Source: Francisella philomiragia subsp. philomiragia ATCC 25015
Lineage (GTDB): Bacteria > Pseudomonadota > Gammaproteobacteria > Francisellales > Francisellaceae
Assembly (NCBI RefSeq): GCF_000156715.1
Contig: NZ_DS999311.1
Location: forward strand, 62,001-126,000
DNA length: 64,000 nucleotides
Reading direction: 5' to 3'
Every line of letters starts with the position of its first letter. Positions within the stretch are counted from its first letter, which is position 1. The position numbers were made by a program, and so were the translations under genes. Of the stretch, positions 18,733-26,671 are shown one piece after another. Under the pieces are notes generated by a model. It saw only the letters and a list, made by a program, of their open reading frames with translations, did not search any database and was not told where the DNA came from.

Positions 18733-18750
18733 GGAATTGCAGCAACCAAC
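18733..18750 (+). repeat. 18-bp direct repeat, copy 1
   Basis: GGAATTGCAGCAACCAAC is matched at 28807-28824 by a copy with two mismatches, and its core ATTGCAGCAAC appears inverted at 25681-25691. The two direct copies bracket everything in the element except the XRE gene and integrase 1. They could be attachment scars of a nested element using integrase 2, or sites for an unidentified DNA-binding protein. Confidence 0.45.
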
Positions 18751-18830
18751 GCAAATATGCACTCGTTATTAATTATTTGATATAGTTTATAGTATCCTGA
18801 AAAGTCAGTACCCCCAACGCAAATCTGCGT

Positions 18831-19205
18831 TTAGTTCTTTTCTTTGAGTTCTTTTAAATAGCTTTCTAGCCAATGGTCGCATTTTTGGTGCGGGGTGTAG
18901 GGGTCTATCTCCCAAAATAGCCACCATTTTTTGATATATTTGTTTAGTATTCTTGTTCTTTGGTGTTCCTCTAGGTGTTTAAGTCGGTGTTTGATAACTA
19001 TTTGATATCCATCGGGTATAGGTAAATCTTGTAGCATATCCATATAATGATAAGGTTTTCTTTTGATAATCTTTATCATCTCTTTATGGTGGTTTTGCTC
19101 TACTGTGTCGGGGTCTTCGCTTGCTGTACTTCTTGGCTCAATTTCTACTAATTGTATTAGCTCTTTTGGTTCAATTTTTTGATTAGGTTTTTTACTTTTT
19201 TTCAT
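18831..19205 (-). CDS. Hypothetical element protein (124 aa)
   Basis: An unrecognised 124-residue protein, very rich in Lys, Glu and His. It has a proline-flanked acidic N-terminal region (KPNQKIEPKELIQLVEIEP) and a Trp-rich C-terminus (KKWWLFWEIDPYTPHQKCDH). An AGGA sits nine bases before the ATG. It is the last gene of the replication block, downstream of the iteron-like array. There is no signal peptide or membrane span. A role in replication or its control is possible from position only. Confidence 0.55.
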   Translation of the reverse strand: MKKSKKPNQKIEPKELIQLVEIEPRSTASEDPDTVEQNHHKEMIKIIKRKPYHYMDMLQDLPIPDGYQIVIKHRLKHLEEHQRTRILNKYIKKWWLFWEIDPYTPHQKCDHWLESYLKELKEKN

Positions 19206-19256
19206 TGTCTTTTATCCTTTTATAATTAAATTTAAAATATTATTTTCTCAAATCCT

Positions 19257-19489
19257 GCATATCTGCATATAATATGGCTTAAAGCCTTTGTTTATAAAGG
19301 TTTAACTATACGCAAACAACCGCATACACTGTGCATATATATGCAATCTTCAATATAACTTATGGTAACATCTGCATACAATATGCTTACTATATGCAAA
19401 CTTTTGCATATCAACAAAGCTATATATATCAATACTTTGACAATGTTTTTTGGGTGTTGTATGCAAAATATGCGGGTTTTAAGATATGC
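19257..19489. other. Iteron-like array, candidate replication origin
   Basis: Within 233 bases there are twelve copies of GCATA or its complement TATGC, many extended to TGCATAT or TATGCAAA. Positions begin at 19257, 19265, 19322, 19333, 19340, 19374, 19382, 19393, 19406, 19460, 19469 and 19485. With the local base composition fewer than one would be expected. The stretch is non-coding, AT-rich and directly downstream of the DUF3987/Toprim replication genes, where satellite elements place their origin. Short ORFs through it have no coding character. Confidence 0.6.
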
Positions 19490-19494
19490 AAATT

Positions 19495-20952
19495 CTATAG
19501 CCATGAATATTCGCCAGTTTCTTGATAAGAATTTCCAACCTTTTTTATATAGTTATTACTCTCTAAAATATCTATAGCTAATTTAAACTCTTCTTTGTTG
19601 TACTTGTCAAATCTTCTAGTAGAGTTTTTAGCTCTAGCCACTGTAAACTTACTCCCCCATTTTTTAACAATAGTTGATTTACCATCTAATATATCTGTAG
19701 CGATATTTTCTAACTTATTGTAGTCATCTTCATAAAGATACTTAAAGCAAGCCATAAGATAATATATAAAAGTTATAATCCTATTTGCTACATCTTCTGT
19801 TATTTGTTCATTATCGCCATTTTCAGCTAAATGAAATATCAAAGCCAAAGTATGAAAAGTATTATCTAACTTGTTTAAACACTCTTTAATTAATGGCGTT
19901 TTTTCATTAATTCTTTTGAGTTGGTAGCTCTTAAACCAATCACTAAATACATAATCTGCATTTTCAGAATAATAAAACCTTTTAGGCTCTGCGATTTTCT
20001 TTTCACTGCCTACATAAGTGATACGCTCTGATATATTGTGTAACTTATCAACTAAACTTTTGTATTTTTGCTCTATTAAAGGGTCTTTTTTGGATTTAAC
20101 ACGCTCTTTTATCACATCTTTAACTATAGCTATCATTTGAAACCTTGCGACAATTCCCCCACCTGTGTAGCTGTTCAGATACTTTCTATAGTCTTCGGGC
20201 TGTACTCCTGCAATTAGTGATACATTCAGAATACTAATTAATTGTGTACCTCTGCCCAAAGTATCAACCTTATATGATTTAGCATTGTAGGCGGTCTTAT
20301 AGAAACCCTCAGCTACTTGATTTTGTGATTTTGCTATATTGTTTAGCCACTGTATGCCCTCATCTTCTATCTGAAATAGTCCGTTAGGGCTGTAGTTGGC
20401 TATTTTTTCTGCTACTTTCTCGGGTGTTATTTTTTCCACTACTATTTCTCTAGAAAATGGCTTAGGTGGTATTCTCTTATTGATTTCTATAATCTGATTT
20501 TCTAGGCTCTCTTTTTCTAATCTATCATCAGTCTTTTTGATTTTGTTTAATATATTTGATTTTTCAGCCTCTCGAACTTGTAAAACAGTTTCCCAATCTT
20601 TTTTGATTTCTTCATATTTTAGGCGATTTTTTATATCTAAACTTCTTACGGGTTCGGTTGGCTCATATATACACTGTGTCTTACCCGCTCCGCTTTCTCC
20701 ATATATCAAACCCCATAGTATTGGGAATCTATCCGAATCATCAACATTTAATGCAACCTTATTGCCTAAAAGTCCAGCCAATGATACTAATACACTCACT
20801 GCCAACGCCTCTTTGGGCTGTCTTAGTACTTTGCTTAAATCTTCTACATAATCCTTAATAACTGTAGGTAGGATATTAATATCAAGTTGAGGGATAGGCT
20901 TTCTATTGTCTTCTATTGGTAGGGGTTTACCCTGTATCATGCTATTTTTCAT
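19495..20952 (-). CDS. DUF3987-type ATPase/helicase-like replication protein
   Basis: About 485 residues. The frame opens at ATG 20967, but the ATG at 20952 has GGAG nine bases upstream and is the better start. A Walker A motif GESGAGKTQ lies in LIYGESGAGKTQCIYEPTEP, preceded by AVSVLVSLAGLLGNKVALNV, and a TPEKVAEKIANYSPNGLFQI block precedes IEDEG (Walker B-like). This is the DUF3987 layout found in phage and satellite primase-helicases. The Toprim gene just upstream overlaps it by a few bases, and together they probably make a two-part primase/helicase that fires the adjacent iteron-like array. Confidence 0.75.
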   Translation of the reverse strand: MKNSMIQGKPLPIEDNRKPIPQLDINILPTVIKDYVEDLSKVLRQPKEALAVSVLVSLAGLLGNKVALNVDDSDRFPILWGLIYGESGAGKTQCIYEPTEPVRSLDIKNRLKYEEIKKDWETVLQVREAEKSNILNKIKKTDDRLEKESLENQIIEINKRIPPKPFSREIVVEKITPEKVAEKIANYSPNGLFQIEDEGIQWLNNIAKSQNQVAEGFYKTAYNAKSYKVDTLGRGTQLISILNVSLIAGVQPEDYRKYLNSYTGGGIVARFQMIAIVKDVIKERVKSKKDPLIEQKYKSLVDKLHNISERITYVGSEKKIAEPKRFYYSENADYVFSDWFKSYQLKRINEKTPLIKECLNKLDNTFHTLALIFHLAENGDNEQITEDVANRIITFIYYLMACFKYLYEDDYNKLENIATDILDGKSTIVKKWGSKFTVARAKNSTRRFDKYNKEEFKLAIDILESNNYIKKVGNSYQETGEYSWL

Positions 20953-21847
20953 TGTTAAATACTCCATGTAGATTAAACCAGTCGTTAAAATCGCTATAAC
21001 CTTGCTCTACTTGCTCGGGTGTAAGGTCTGGAAGTCTTACTTTGATATTGTCGAATCTCTCAGCAATTTTGATAGCGGTTTCTTGTCCAACTCTGCTTTT
21101 ATCCTTATCTGCCCATATCTCAAAATATGCCTTTGGATATATACGCCTCATATATGAGATAACAGGCTCTAAGTTTCCACACGTAAAGCAACAAATAATA
21201 GTAGCTCTAATTAGTCTTTTTTGTACATAGCGTAATATACTAAGACTAGTAGCCAAGCCCTCTGCATAGATAAAATAATCAGTCCCATTATCATTTACAT
21301 TAAAGCACCCACCTTTATATTTAGCACCTTTTCTAAACTGTTTGAATCCATCGGGTAAAATGTATTGTAATGATTGTAAATCTCCCTCAAACGGTGCGAT
21401 AGTTCCAAAGATAGGTACTACTATAGCATTTCCTTTTTGTTTCATACCAAAGCAAGGTAGGACTTGTTTTTTGACTAAATATGGGTGTTGTGGGTCTACA
21501 TCTGCCAACTTGTTATATTCATTAATACACGCATTAGCAATAGCTCTATGCTCTTTATATTCTAAGTATTCTTGCTTTTGCTTTGCCTTGTAATAATGTT
21601 TGTATTCTTGCTTGGTATACTCTCGATTATCATTGTAGATATGTTTTTCGTTTAAGCTCCAATCTCCGAATACATAAGAATTTAAACTAACTCTATGTAA
21701 CCAAAGGTTTTTATTGTCTTTGAGTTTATTTACATCTTTAAATCTTACAATCTGATTAATACCTATGCTATAATTAAAGTCGTTCGGTAGTTGATACCCC
21801 AATTGACTAATAAATTGATTAAATTTAGTAATATTCATGCCGAACAT
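20942..21847 (-). CDS. Toprim-domain primase-like protein
   Basis: A 301-residue protein. The Toprim signature is in the second half: the Glu of YAEGLATSLSILRYVQ and the Asp pair of EIWADKDKSRVGQ, ending in DFNDWFNLHG as in phage and plasmid primases. The N-terminal half (ending around PYLVKKQVLPCFGMKQKGNAI) matches the usual pre-Toprim segment. No zinc-finger domain is seen, so zinc binding may be absent. ATGs at 21847 and 21838 are both possible. The AGGGG is about three bases from the first and 12 from the second. The gene ends inside the start of the DUF3987 gene. Confidence 0.75.
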   Translation of the reverse strand: MFGMNITKFNQFISQLGYQLPNDFNYSIGINQIVRFKDVNKLKDNKNLWLHRVSLNSYVFGDWSLNEKHIYNDNREYTKQEYKHYYKAKQKQEYLEYKEHRAIANACINEYNKLADVDPQHPYLVKKQVLPCFGMKQKGNAIVVPIFGTIAPFEGDLQSLQYILPDGFKQFRKGAKYKGGCFNVNDNGTDYFIYAEGLATSLSILRYVQKRLIRATIICCFTCGNLEPVISYMRRIYPKAYFEIWADKDKSRVGQETAIKIAERFDNIKVRLPDLTPEQVEQGYSDFNDWFNLHGVFNNEK

Positions 21848-21853
21848 TTCCCC

Positions 21854-22366
21854 TTATGATACTCTATTTGAGAAATAGCTTAATAAGTTGAAAATATCCT
21901 TTGAATTATCAAAAGTATTAGCGATTGTTATATCTAGTTCAGCTATGGCTTTCTTGAGCTTGTAGGCTTGGTTATTCCATTCTGTAATGATAGTGAAAGG
22001 TAATGAGCTATGAGCCTCCGCTAATATTTGAGGATATTCTACCCTTTCTGCATAAACCTCAAGAAGAAACCTTAAATGTGATTTTAAAAACTCAAAATCA
22101 ATAAAATACTTATCAAAACCATTTATATTAATATCTCGATAATGTACAGTGCTAAGGTTAATAAAATCTCTTTCAAATTGTAGTGTTCCTTTAGCTAGTT
22201 TTTTACCAAAAGCATATTGATATATACTATCTAGCTCAACAAATAATCCTATAACACCCTCTCTGTCTAACTCGGTTAGGACTGTATCAATAGAAAGTTC
22301 ATAATCCTTTTCATTTGGATTAGTTGCTTCAAAATTTTTATCTAAATGTATTGTTTTAATTAGCAT
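21854..22366 (-). CDS. Hypothetical element protein (170 aa)
   Basis: An unrecognised 170-residue acidic protein, mostly helical, with no signal or membrane span. A strong GGAG precedes its ATG, and its start overlaps the stop of the gene before it by seven bases, so it is translated as part of the replication-region operon. It ends seven bases before the Toprim gene. The last codons overlap the TATGATACTCTATTT repeat (21855-21869) shared with the XRE operator region. Confidence 0.6.
   Translation of the reverse strand: MLIKTIHLDKNFEATNPNEKDYELSIDTVLTELDREGVIGLFVELDSIYQYAFGKKLAKGTLQFERDFINLSTVHYRDININGFDKYFIDFEFLKSHLRFLLEVYAERVEYPQILAEAHSSLPFTIITEWNNQAYKLKKAIAELDITIANTFDNSKDIFNLLSYFSNRVS
21855..21869. 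repeat. TATGATACTCTATTT, second copy of the XRE-operator sequence
   Basis: Fifteen bases identical to 18613-18627 beside the XRE gene, located eight bases upstream of the Toprim gene start. Exact recurrence of a 15-mer at the two places suggests a shared binding site, perhaps for the XRE repressor, though here it also encodes the end of the preceding protein. Confidence 0.4.
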
Positions 22367-22719
22367 GGTTTTTGCTCCTCTGTTTTATTTGTCAAATAAT
22401 CGGGTAGGTTGACAACTAGTACAGAGCCTAGCAATGGGTATTTACCAATAAATTGGCTCTTGTATTCCCCATTCCTCCCGACTAAACAAAAGAGTTTAGC
22501 CAATGCTAATAATGAATTGATGATATATAGATTTACATACCAATAAATAAGCTGTGATAGTGTATATTGATTAGATATACAATTACAACCATTACTTATA
22601 TTTCCATTACTTTTAATACTTATTTTATGAGCTGTATTAATGCTACTCTGTACTTGGGTTGTCACGCCCGATATTGAGCATTTTAGGTTATTAGGTTGAT
22701 TTTGTAAAGTAGTATTCAT
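22360..22719 (-). CDS. Hypothetical element protein (119 aa)
   Basis: A 119-residue protein I do not recognise. The first half is Asn/Ser-rich with several Cys (NLKCSISGVTTQVQSS, then NGCNCISNQY). A hydrophobic stretch follows (LIYWYVNLYIINSLLALAKL), then a C-terminal segment with VLVVNLPDYL. GGGAG lies about nine bases before the ATG. It sits between the small HTH gene (four bases away) and the 170-residue gene in a tight operon. Expression is likely, but the function is unknown. Confidence 0.5.
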   Translation of the reverse strand: MNTTLQNQPNNLKCSISGVTTQVQSSINTAHKISIKSNGNISNGCNCISNQYTLSQLIYWYVNLYIINSLLALAKLFCLVGRNGEYKSQFIGKYPLLGSVLVVNLPDYLTNKTEEQKPC

Positions 22720-22722
22720 TTT

Positions 22723-22926
22723 CTATTTACTCCCATTATTCAATAATTTATATACTGCGTGTCCGCTTTTGGCGGTGCTAATATTTGCAATCTGATAACC
22801 TCGATTTCTTAGACTATATATAACTGCTGATAGTCTAGTCGCTCTATATTCTTGGATTGCCTGCCATGTGCTTAGAGTGTCGCCTCTTTGTAGATGTTCT
22901 AGTATTTTTTGTGTTTTACTTTTCAT
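22723..22926 (-). CDS. Small winged-helix DNA-binding protein
   Basis: Sixty-seven residues: TQKILEHLQRGDTLSTWQAI, then a turn and RATRLSAVIYSLRNRGYQI, then a short wing (KSGHAVYKL). This matches the small phage helix-turn-helix family that couples a start helix with a winged tail. It follows integrase 2 by 21 bases in the same direction. It may act as an excisionase or as a regulator of the replication operon downstream. Confidence 0.7.
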   Translation of the reverse strand: MKSKTQKILEHLQRGDTLSTWQAIQEYRATRLSAVIYSLRNRGYQIANISTAKSGHAVYKLLNNGSK

Positions 22927-22947
22927 TTTTTATTTCCCTTTTTTTGG

Positions 22948-24144
22948 TTAATTGTTAAGTTTTAAATTGTCAAAATAGTCTGCTAATGTCTGTAAAATTT
23001 CCCTCCTTTCCTCTATGTATTGATAAGTGTTGTAGATAGCTTGTATTTGGTTTCTCTTGCGGTGGTCTAGTATTAGTTCTAGTGCTTCTGTTTGCCATTT
23101 GTATTCACGTTGTAACGAATAAAGCAAAGTAGATACTATATGTCTAAATCCGTGCATTGTTTGGCGTGGTAAGGTCTTACCATCAAAACCTAAATCTTTT
23201 TGTATAAGATTTCTTAACCTGTTCGGGTCAATTGGTTTACCTTTTTTATTAGTGAAAATATAATCACTTTTTTTATAAGGTTTCATACTCTCAATTAGCT
23301 GTATCGCCTGTCTTGATAGCGGTTGTATAAAATCTTGATTAGCTTTCATTTTCTTAGCTGGTATGACTAAAATAGCCTCTTTGGACTTGTAGTAGCTCCA
23401 TCTAAGAATAGTTAATAATTTTGGTCTAAATGCTAGTAATGGTGCTATTTGTAGTGCTGTTTTGATTGCTGTAGTAACATTATCTAAACCATGTATTTTA
23501 TTTAGTAAAAGGCTTAGATTATCACTGTCTAAAATTGGATTTATAAACTTAAAATGTCCATTAGTTTTAGGTGCTAGAATGTGCTTGAAATCATTCAGCA
23601 TTAAATTATGCTCACAAAGATTTAGCAAAGTAGCATAGTTGTATATTCCTGATAGAATAGTTTTATACTTCATTTGCTTAGAGTTGGAATTGTTGCAATG
23701 TCTTTGCAAAAATATAGCTATTTCCCTTAGTTTGATAACATCTATGCTTTTATCTTTAAAATATGGGATTATGTCGCTTTGCAATGCTTTCTCATACCCT
23801 GATAATGTAACCTTTCTAAGCTCTAATTTTTTCCTACTAAACCAATCATTAGCGATATTCTCAAATAGCTTGTCTTGGTCAATTGTCCTATTTTTTCTAA
23901 AATCTTTTGGATTTATGCCTTGCTCTTTTGCAATGTTGAGCTTTAGAGCCTCTTCACGTGCTTTTTTTAGTGTTATCGTAGGGTAGCCACCAAGCCCCAT
24001 GCTTTGAGCCTTACCCTTAAAATAGTAGCGATACATAAACGATTTTGTATTAGTTGGCTTGATTACTAAATACAAGTTAGTATCTAGCTTAACTTTTTCA
24101 TCATGTGTAGATTTACCACTATGATTAATTTTTGTAATATTCAT
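22948..24144 (-). CDS. Tyrosine integrase 2 (P4-like)
   Basis: A 398-residue site-specific recombinase. The N-terminal DUF4102-like arm-binding domain is seen in MGLGGYPTITLKKAREEALK. The catalytic set is visible: Arg in LLAFRPKLLTILRW, HGFRH, then LILDHRKRNQ and a Tyr in IQAIYNTYQY. All appear intact. It is a distant paralogue of integrase 1 but lies mid-element, beside AlpA and not beside an att site, so it may come from a second, merged element. GGGGGAG precedes the ATG. Confidence 0.85.
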   Translation of the reverse strand: MNITKINHSGKSTHDEKVKLDTNLYLVIKPTNTKSFMYRYYFKGKAQSMGLGGYPTITLKKAREEALKLNIAKEQGINPKDFRKNRTIDQDKLFENIANDWFSRKKLELRKVTLSGYEKALQSDIIPYFKDKSIDVIKLREIAIFLQRHCNNSNSKQMKYKTILSGIYNYATLLNLCEHNLMLNDFKHILAPKTNGHFKFINPILDSDNLSLLLNKIHGLDNVTTAIKTALQIAPLLAFRPKLLTILRWSYYKSKEAILVIPAKKMKANQDFIQPLSRQAIQLIESMKPYKKSDYIFTNKKGKPIDPNRLRNLIQKDLGFDGKTLPRQTMHGFRHIVSTLLYSLQREYKWQTEALELILDHRKRNQIQAIYNTYQYIEERREILQTLADYFDNLKLNN

Positions 24145-24162
24145 AACTCCCCCAAAGAATAT

Positions 24163-24357
24163 CTAACTTAAATCAATATGGATTTTGCTACTTTGGTCTA
24201 TAGCATTAATCAAATAGGTCTTTAAAACATCATGAGAGCATTTATTTTTAGCTAGTGCATTCTTGCATAACTTATCTAGTTGTTTTCTATCTGCTCTTAT
24301 CTCAATACTAGTACCATTAATATAGATAGTTCCTTTTTTGTCTTTCTTAGTAGTCAT
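24163..24357 (-). CDS. Hypothetical small protein (64 aa)
   Basis: A 64-residue basic protein with two short strands (GTIYINGTSIEIRAD) and a helical tail. Its ATG overlaps the stop of the alpA gene (TAATG), and integrase 2 follows 18 bases after its stop. This three-gene coupling suggests a co-regulated recombination unit. It could be a small DNA-binding or excision accessory factor, but no motif proves it. Confidence 0.55.
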   Translation of the reverse strand: MTTKKDKKGTIYINGTSIEIRADRKQLDKLCKNALAKNKCSHDVLKTYLINAIDQSSKIHIDLS

Positions 24358-24581
24358 TACCTGCTAGCCTCGTTTCTTTCTTTCACTCTCTTAGCTATCC
24401 ACTCTCTAACCTCACTTTCTAGCCATGCGGTTGTCTGTCCTGATACTCTTATTTGTTTTGGGAACTTGCCAGCTCTTGCCATTCTAAAAATAGAATTCTT
24501 AGACATACCAATACATCTAGCTACTTCCTCAGCTCTTAATAGTCTTGGTAATTCATTATTTAAATTATTCTCCATATTCAT
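24357..24581 (-). CDS. AlpA family transcriptional regulator
   Basis: Seventy-four residues with the AlpA/MerR-like helix-turn-helix: LLRAEEVARCIGMSKNSIFR, then MARAGKFPKQIRVSGQTTAWLESEVREWI. AlpA activates integrase or excision genes in P4-type and PICI-type satellites. It is directly upstream of, and coupled to, the 64-residue ORF and integrase 2. AGGAGC precedes the ATG at a good distance. Confidence 0.88.
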   Translation of the reverse strand: MNMENNLNNELPRLLRAEEVARCIGMSKNSIFRMARAGKFPKQIRVSGQTTAWLESEVREWIAKRVKERNEASR

Positions 24582-24737
24582 AGCTCCTTTTTTTTGTGTA
24601 TATGGTTAAAGCCGTAACTAGCCTTAACTAAAATCATAGAGATTTATTTTTTTTGTAATGGGCTTTATGATATGAGATAGAATTAAAAATTAAGACACAG
24701 AATAAATTGATAAAAATTTACGTATGTAGATTTTAGG

Positions 24738-25595
24738 CTATAAATCTACGTTGTTTTGATATAACCAAAGTAGATATTCACTTGTTAAAATGGTTGTTTT
24801 TATTCTTTTGATAAAATCACGGATATAATTATCACTATAGGGATGTTTTAGGTTTGGGTATACAAACCTGCTATATTGTGTTGCTGTCATTGTGTAATTG
24901 AAATGCTGATTAAATAACATCAAATCAATAAGTGGTAACAGCCTCCTTAGTTCTTGCTCATAAGTAGCCGAAAAAGGTTTTTTAATAGTTGCTCTATCTT
25001 TGTATAAGTCGCTTTTGTGTACTTCATCTATAAGCTTTTCAAACTCTTTCATTAGTAGATTTTTAGGGGCTGACAAGTTAGCTTTAATAGCTATAAAGTA
25101 TGCCTTATCTAATTCAATAGTTTTCAAATGATTATTTAAGTCGTACTTAGTATCTATGAGATAATCAACTCCTAAACAATCCTCAATATTTTCTAGTAAA
25201 TCATCTGTAAACTCTATTGACGTTGCTTTTTTTTGCTTATACTCGTTTATTATGTCAAAGCTTTCATGCAAAACTTCTAACTTATTTAAATAAGAAATTG
25301 GTTTTAATAAGTCATCATTACACGAAGCTAGATGATATACAAAATTTTCATGATTATTGATAAACTTATTAATCATATTTATATGAAGATTATTTATTTT
25401 GCTAAAAAAATTAGCTTGGGTTATTTTTTTACTACGGTCAAAAAATTTAAACCATTCGAGATATATTAGTTGTCTGACATATATTGCGACTGCCCACTCC
25501 ATTGGCGTTTTAAGTGTCTTGTATAGTTCCTGATAATAATCTAAATCAAAGCCTTTTGGCGGTTCTTGTGATTGATATTTTGACTTATTCCCCAT
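24738..25595 (-). CDS. DUF6387-like cytoplasmic protein (cargo)
   Basis: About 285 residues. The frame could start at TTG 25610, but the ATG at 25595 is preferred. The N-terminus GFDLDYYQELYKTLKTPMEW and a following paired-helix layout remind me of DUF6387, and a C-terminal YPNLKHPYSDNYIRDFIKRI block looks conserved. There is no signal or membrane segment. It stands alone between alpA and the metallopeptidase unit, with its own promoter region, so it is a cargo-gene candidate. The family assignment is weak and the function unknown. Confidence 0.5.
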   Translation of the reverse strand: MGNKSKYQSQEPPKGFDLDYYQELYKTLKTPMEWAVAIYVRQLIYLEWFKFFDRSKKITQANFFSKINNLHINMINKFINNHENFVYHLASCNDDLLKPISYLNKLEVLHESFDIINEYKQKKATSIEFTDDLLENIEDCLGVDYLIDTKYDLNNHLKTIELDKAYFIAIKANLSAPKNLLMKEFEKLIDEVHKSDLYKDRATIKKPFSATYEQELRRLLPLIDLMLFNQHFNYTMTATQYSRFVYPNLKHPYSDNYIRDFIKRIKTTILTSEYLLWLYQNNVDL

Positions 25596-25599
25596 GATG

Positions 25600-25649
25600 A
25601 TAAACCCCAATTATTTAGTATATTTTTAGTATACCAAGCTAGGGTTTAT
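25600..25649. promoter_or_regulatory. Inverted repeat in the cargo-gene promoter
   Basis: ATAAACCC (25600-25607) and GGGTTTAT (25642-25649) form a perfect eight-base inverted repeat flanking an AT-rich core with two TTTAGTAT copies. It sits just upstream of ATG 25595. It may be an operator or part of a looped control region for the DUF6387-like gene. Confidence 0.35.
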
Positions 25650-25680
25650 TTGTTTATCAAAAGGTTATTTTTGTAGTGTC

Positions 25681-25691
25681 GTTGCTGCAAT
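25681..25691 (-). repeat. Inverted copy of the ATTGCAGCAAC core
   Basis: GTTGCTGCAAT on the plus strand is the reverse complement of the 11-base core of the 18-bp repeats at 18733 and 28807. It lies in the short gap between the cargo gene and the two-helix membrane protein. Confidence 0.35.
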
Positions 25692-25696
25692 AGAAT

Positions 25697-26056
25697 TTAA
25701 TTATTTTGAGATAATAAATTTTTAGTTGCTTGTTTAATCACATCATTAACATCATCATCAACCGTTGTTTTATCAATGCTATTAAAATTATTTATTATGG
25801 CTCTCATTATTAAAATTGGTGCTAAAAAAACATATATGAAACTGATAGTAATTATTGGAATAGTATATTTTATATATTCTTGCTGAAAACCATATACACA
25901 CAAATGACAAATTATAATTGTATCTATAATTAGGCAAAACAAAGCACTAAGGAATAATATAACATATAAAAACCATGATAAAGCCCTAAATGTCTTACCC
26001 TTATATTCAATAAAAGTTAATTCTTGTAATGCTTTTTGCGAATTATGAGAACTCAT
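25697..26056 (-). CDS. Two-helix membrane protein coupled to the ImmA-like peptidase
   Basis: A 119-residue protein with two strong membrane segments (FLYVILFLSALFCLIIDTII and TIPIITISFIYVFLAPILIM) flanked by hydrophilic ends. The C-terminus is acidic then basic (STVDDDVNDVIKQATKNLL). Its ATG lies inside the end of the metallopeptidase gene (14-base overlap), so the two are made together. I recognise no family. A membrane-acting effector or a substrate of the peptidase are both reasonable ideas. Confidence 0.6.
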   Translation of the reverse strand: MSSHNSQKALQELTFIEYKGKTFRALSWFLYVILFLSALFCLIIDTIIICHLCVYGFQQEYIKYTIPIITISFIYVFLAPILIMRAIINNFNSIDKTTVDDDVNDVIKQATKNLLSQNN

Positions 26057-26546
26057 TATTTACATCTCCAATAACATCTGCCCTAAATGCTACTGCTGGT
26101 CTACTCACTCCAAAAAAAGTCGATATTTTATTGATATTTCCATTAAATGCTTCAAAAACTTTTTTAAAAACCTTAGTAGGCATTAGTAGATTAGCAGCAA
26201 AATGATTAGCCTCTAATTCTAAAGGGTCATAGTTATAAGCTGTATGCCTTGGTAAAGGTTCGCTATTTTCATGTAGCATATAATGCCCCAACTCATGTGC
26301 TAATGTAAATAATTGTCTTACGGGAGCATCTTTTGTATTTATATATATTATGTTATTAGATTTATCGCATAATCCAGATATATCATCTTTTTTATATCTA
26401 GGGTTTTCTATACTACTTACATCCTTAATAGTTATTTGCAAATCATCACATATTTTTTTTAAGTCAACAGGGAATGTAGTAGCCGAGTTTAACAAACTAT
26501 TAGCCTTTTTTTCTGCTTTCTCATAGTCTACTTTAAAACTTGTCAT
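26043..26546 (-). CDS. ImmA/IrrE family zinc metallopeptidase
   Basis: A 167-residue COG2856-type protein. The zinc motif HELGHYMLH is followed by an acidic ligand block PLELEANHFAANLLMP. The C-terminal FFGVSRPAVAFRADVIG looks like the substrate-sensing helix region. ImmA-type peptidases cut repressors to switch mobile elements on, or act in toxin-antitoxin-like and stress systems. A strong GAGAGG ribosome site precedes the ATG. It is coupled to a membrane protein downstream and divergent from another small membrane protein. Confidence 0.85.
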   Translation of the reverse strand: MTSFKVDYEKAEKKANSLLNSATTFPVDLKKICDDLQITIKDVSSIENPRYKKDDISGLCDKSNNIIYINTKDAPVRQLFTLAHELGHYMLHENSEPLPRHTAYNYDPLELEANHFAANLLMPTKVFKKVFEAFNGNINKISTFFGVSRPAVAFRADVIGDVNNEFS

Positions 26547-26575
26547 ACTTATTACCTCTCAAAAATATAACTATT

Positions 26576-26631
26576 TGTATTACATATATTTGACAATGTA
26601 TTACATTGCATATAATACTATATTTAGTATC
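26576..26631. promoter_or_regulatory. Divergent promoter/operator between ImmA-like and 73-aa genes
   Basis: On the plus strand TTGACA (26590-26595) and TATAAT (26611-26616) frame a perfect 15-base palindrome CAATGTATTACATTG (26594-26608). TGTATTACAT occurs at 26576-26585 and 26597-26606, exactly 21 bases apart (two helical turns). A second dyad, ATACTA...TAGTAT, spans 26615-26630. The spacer between TTGACA and TATAAT is a short 15 bases. A repressor here could control both divergent genes. Confidence 0.6.
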
Positions 26632-26671
26632 GTTTTGAAATTGTAGAATTTACAACTATTATTAGGCTTTA

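Noticed and set aside
19292-19577. Overlapping short ORFs on both strands in the iteron-like region
   Set aside because: They are openings in AT-rich repeat DNA, lack a ribosome site, and their residue content (Tyr/Ile/Cys-rich) follows from the repeated TGCATAT words.
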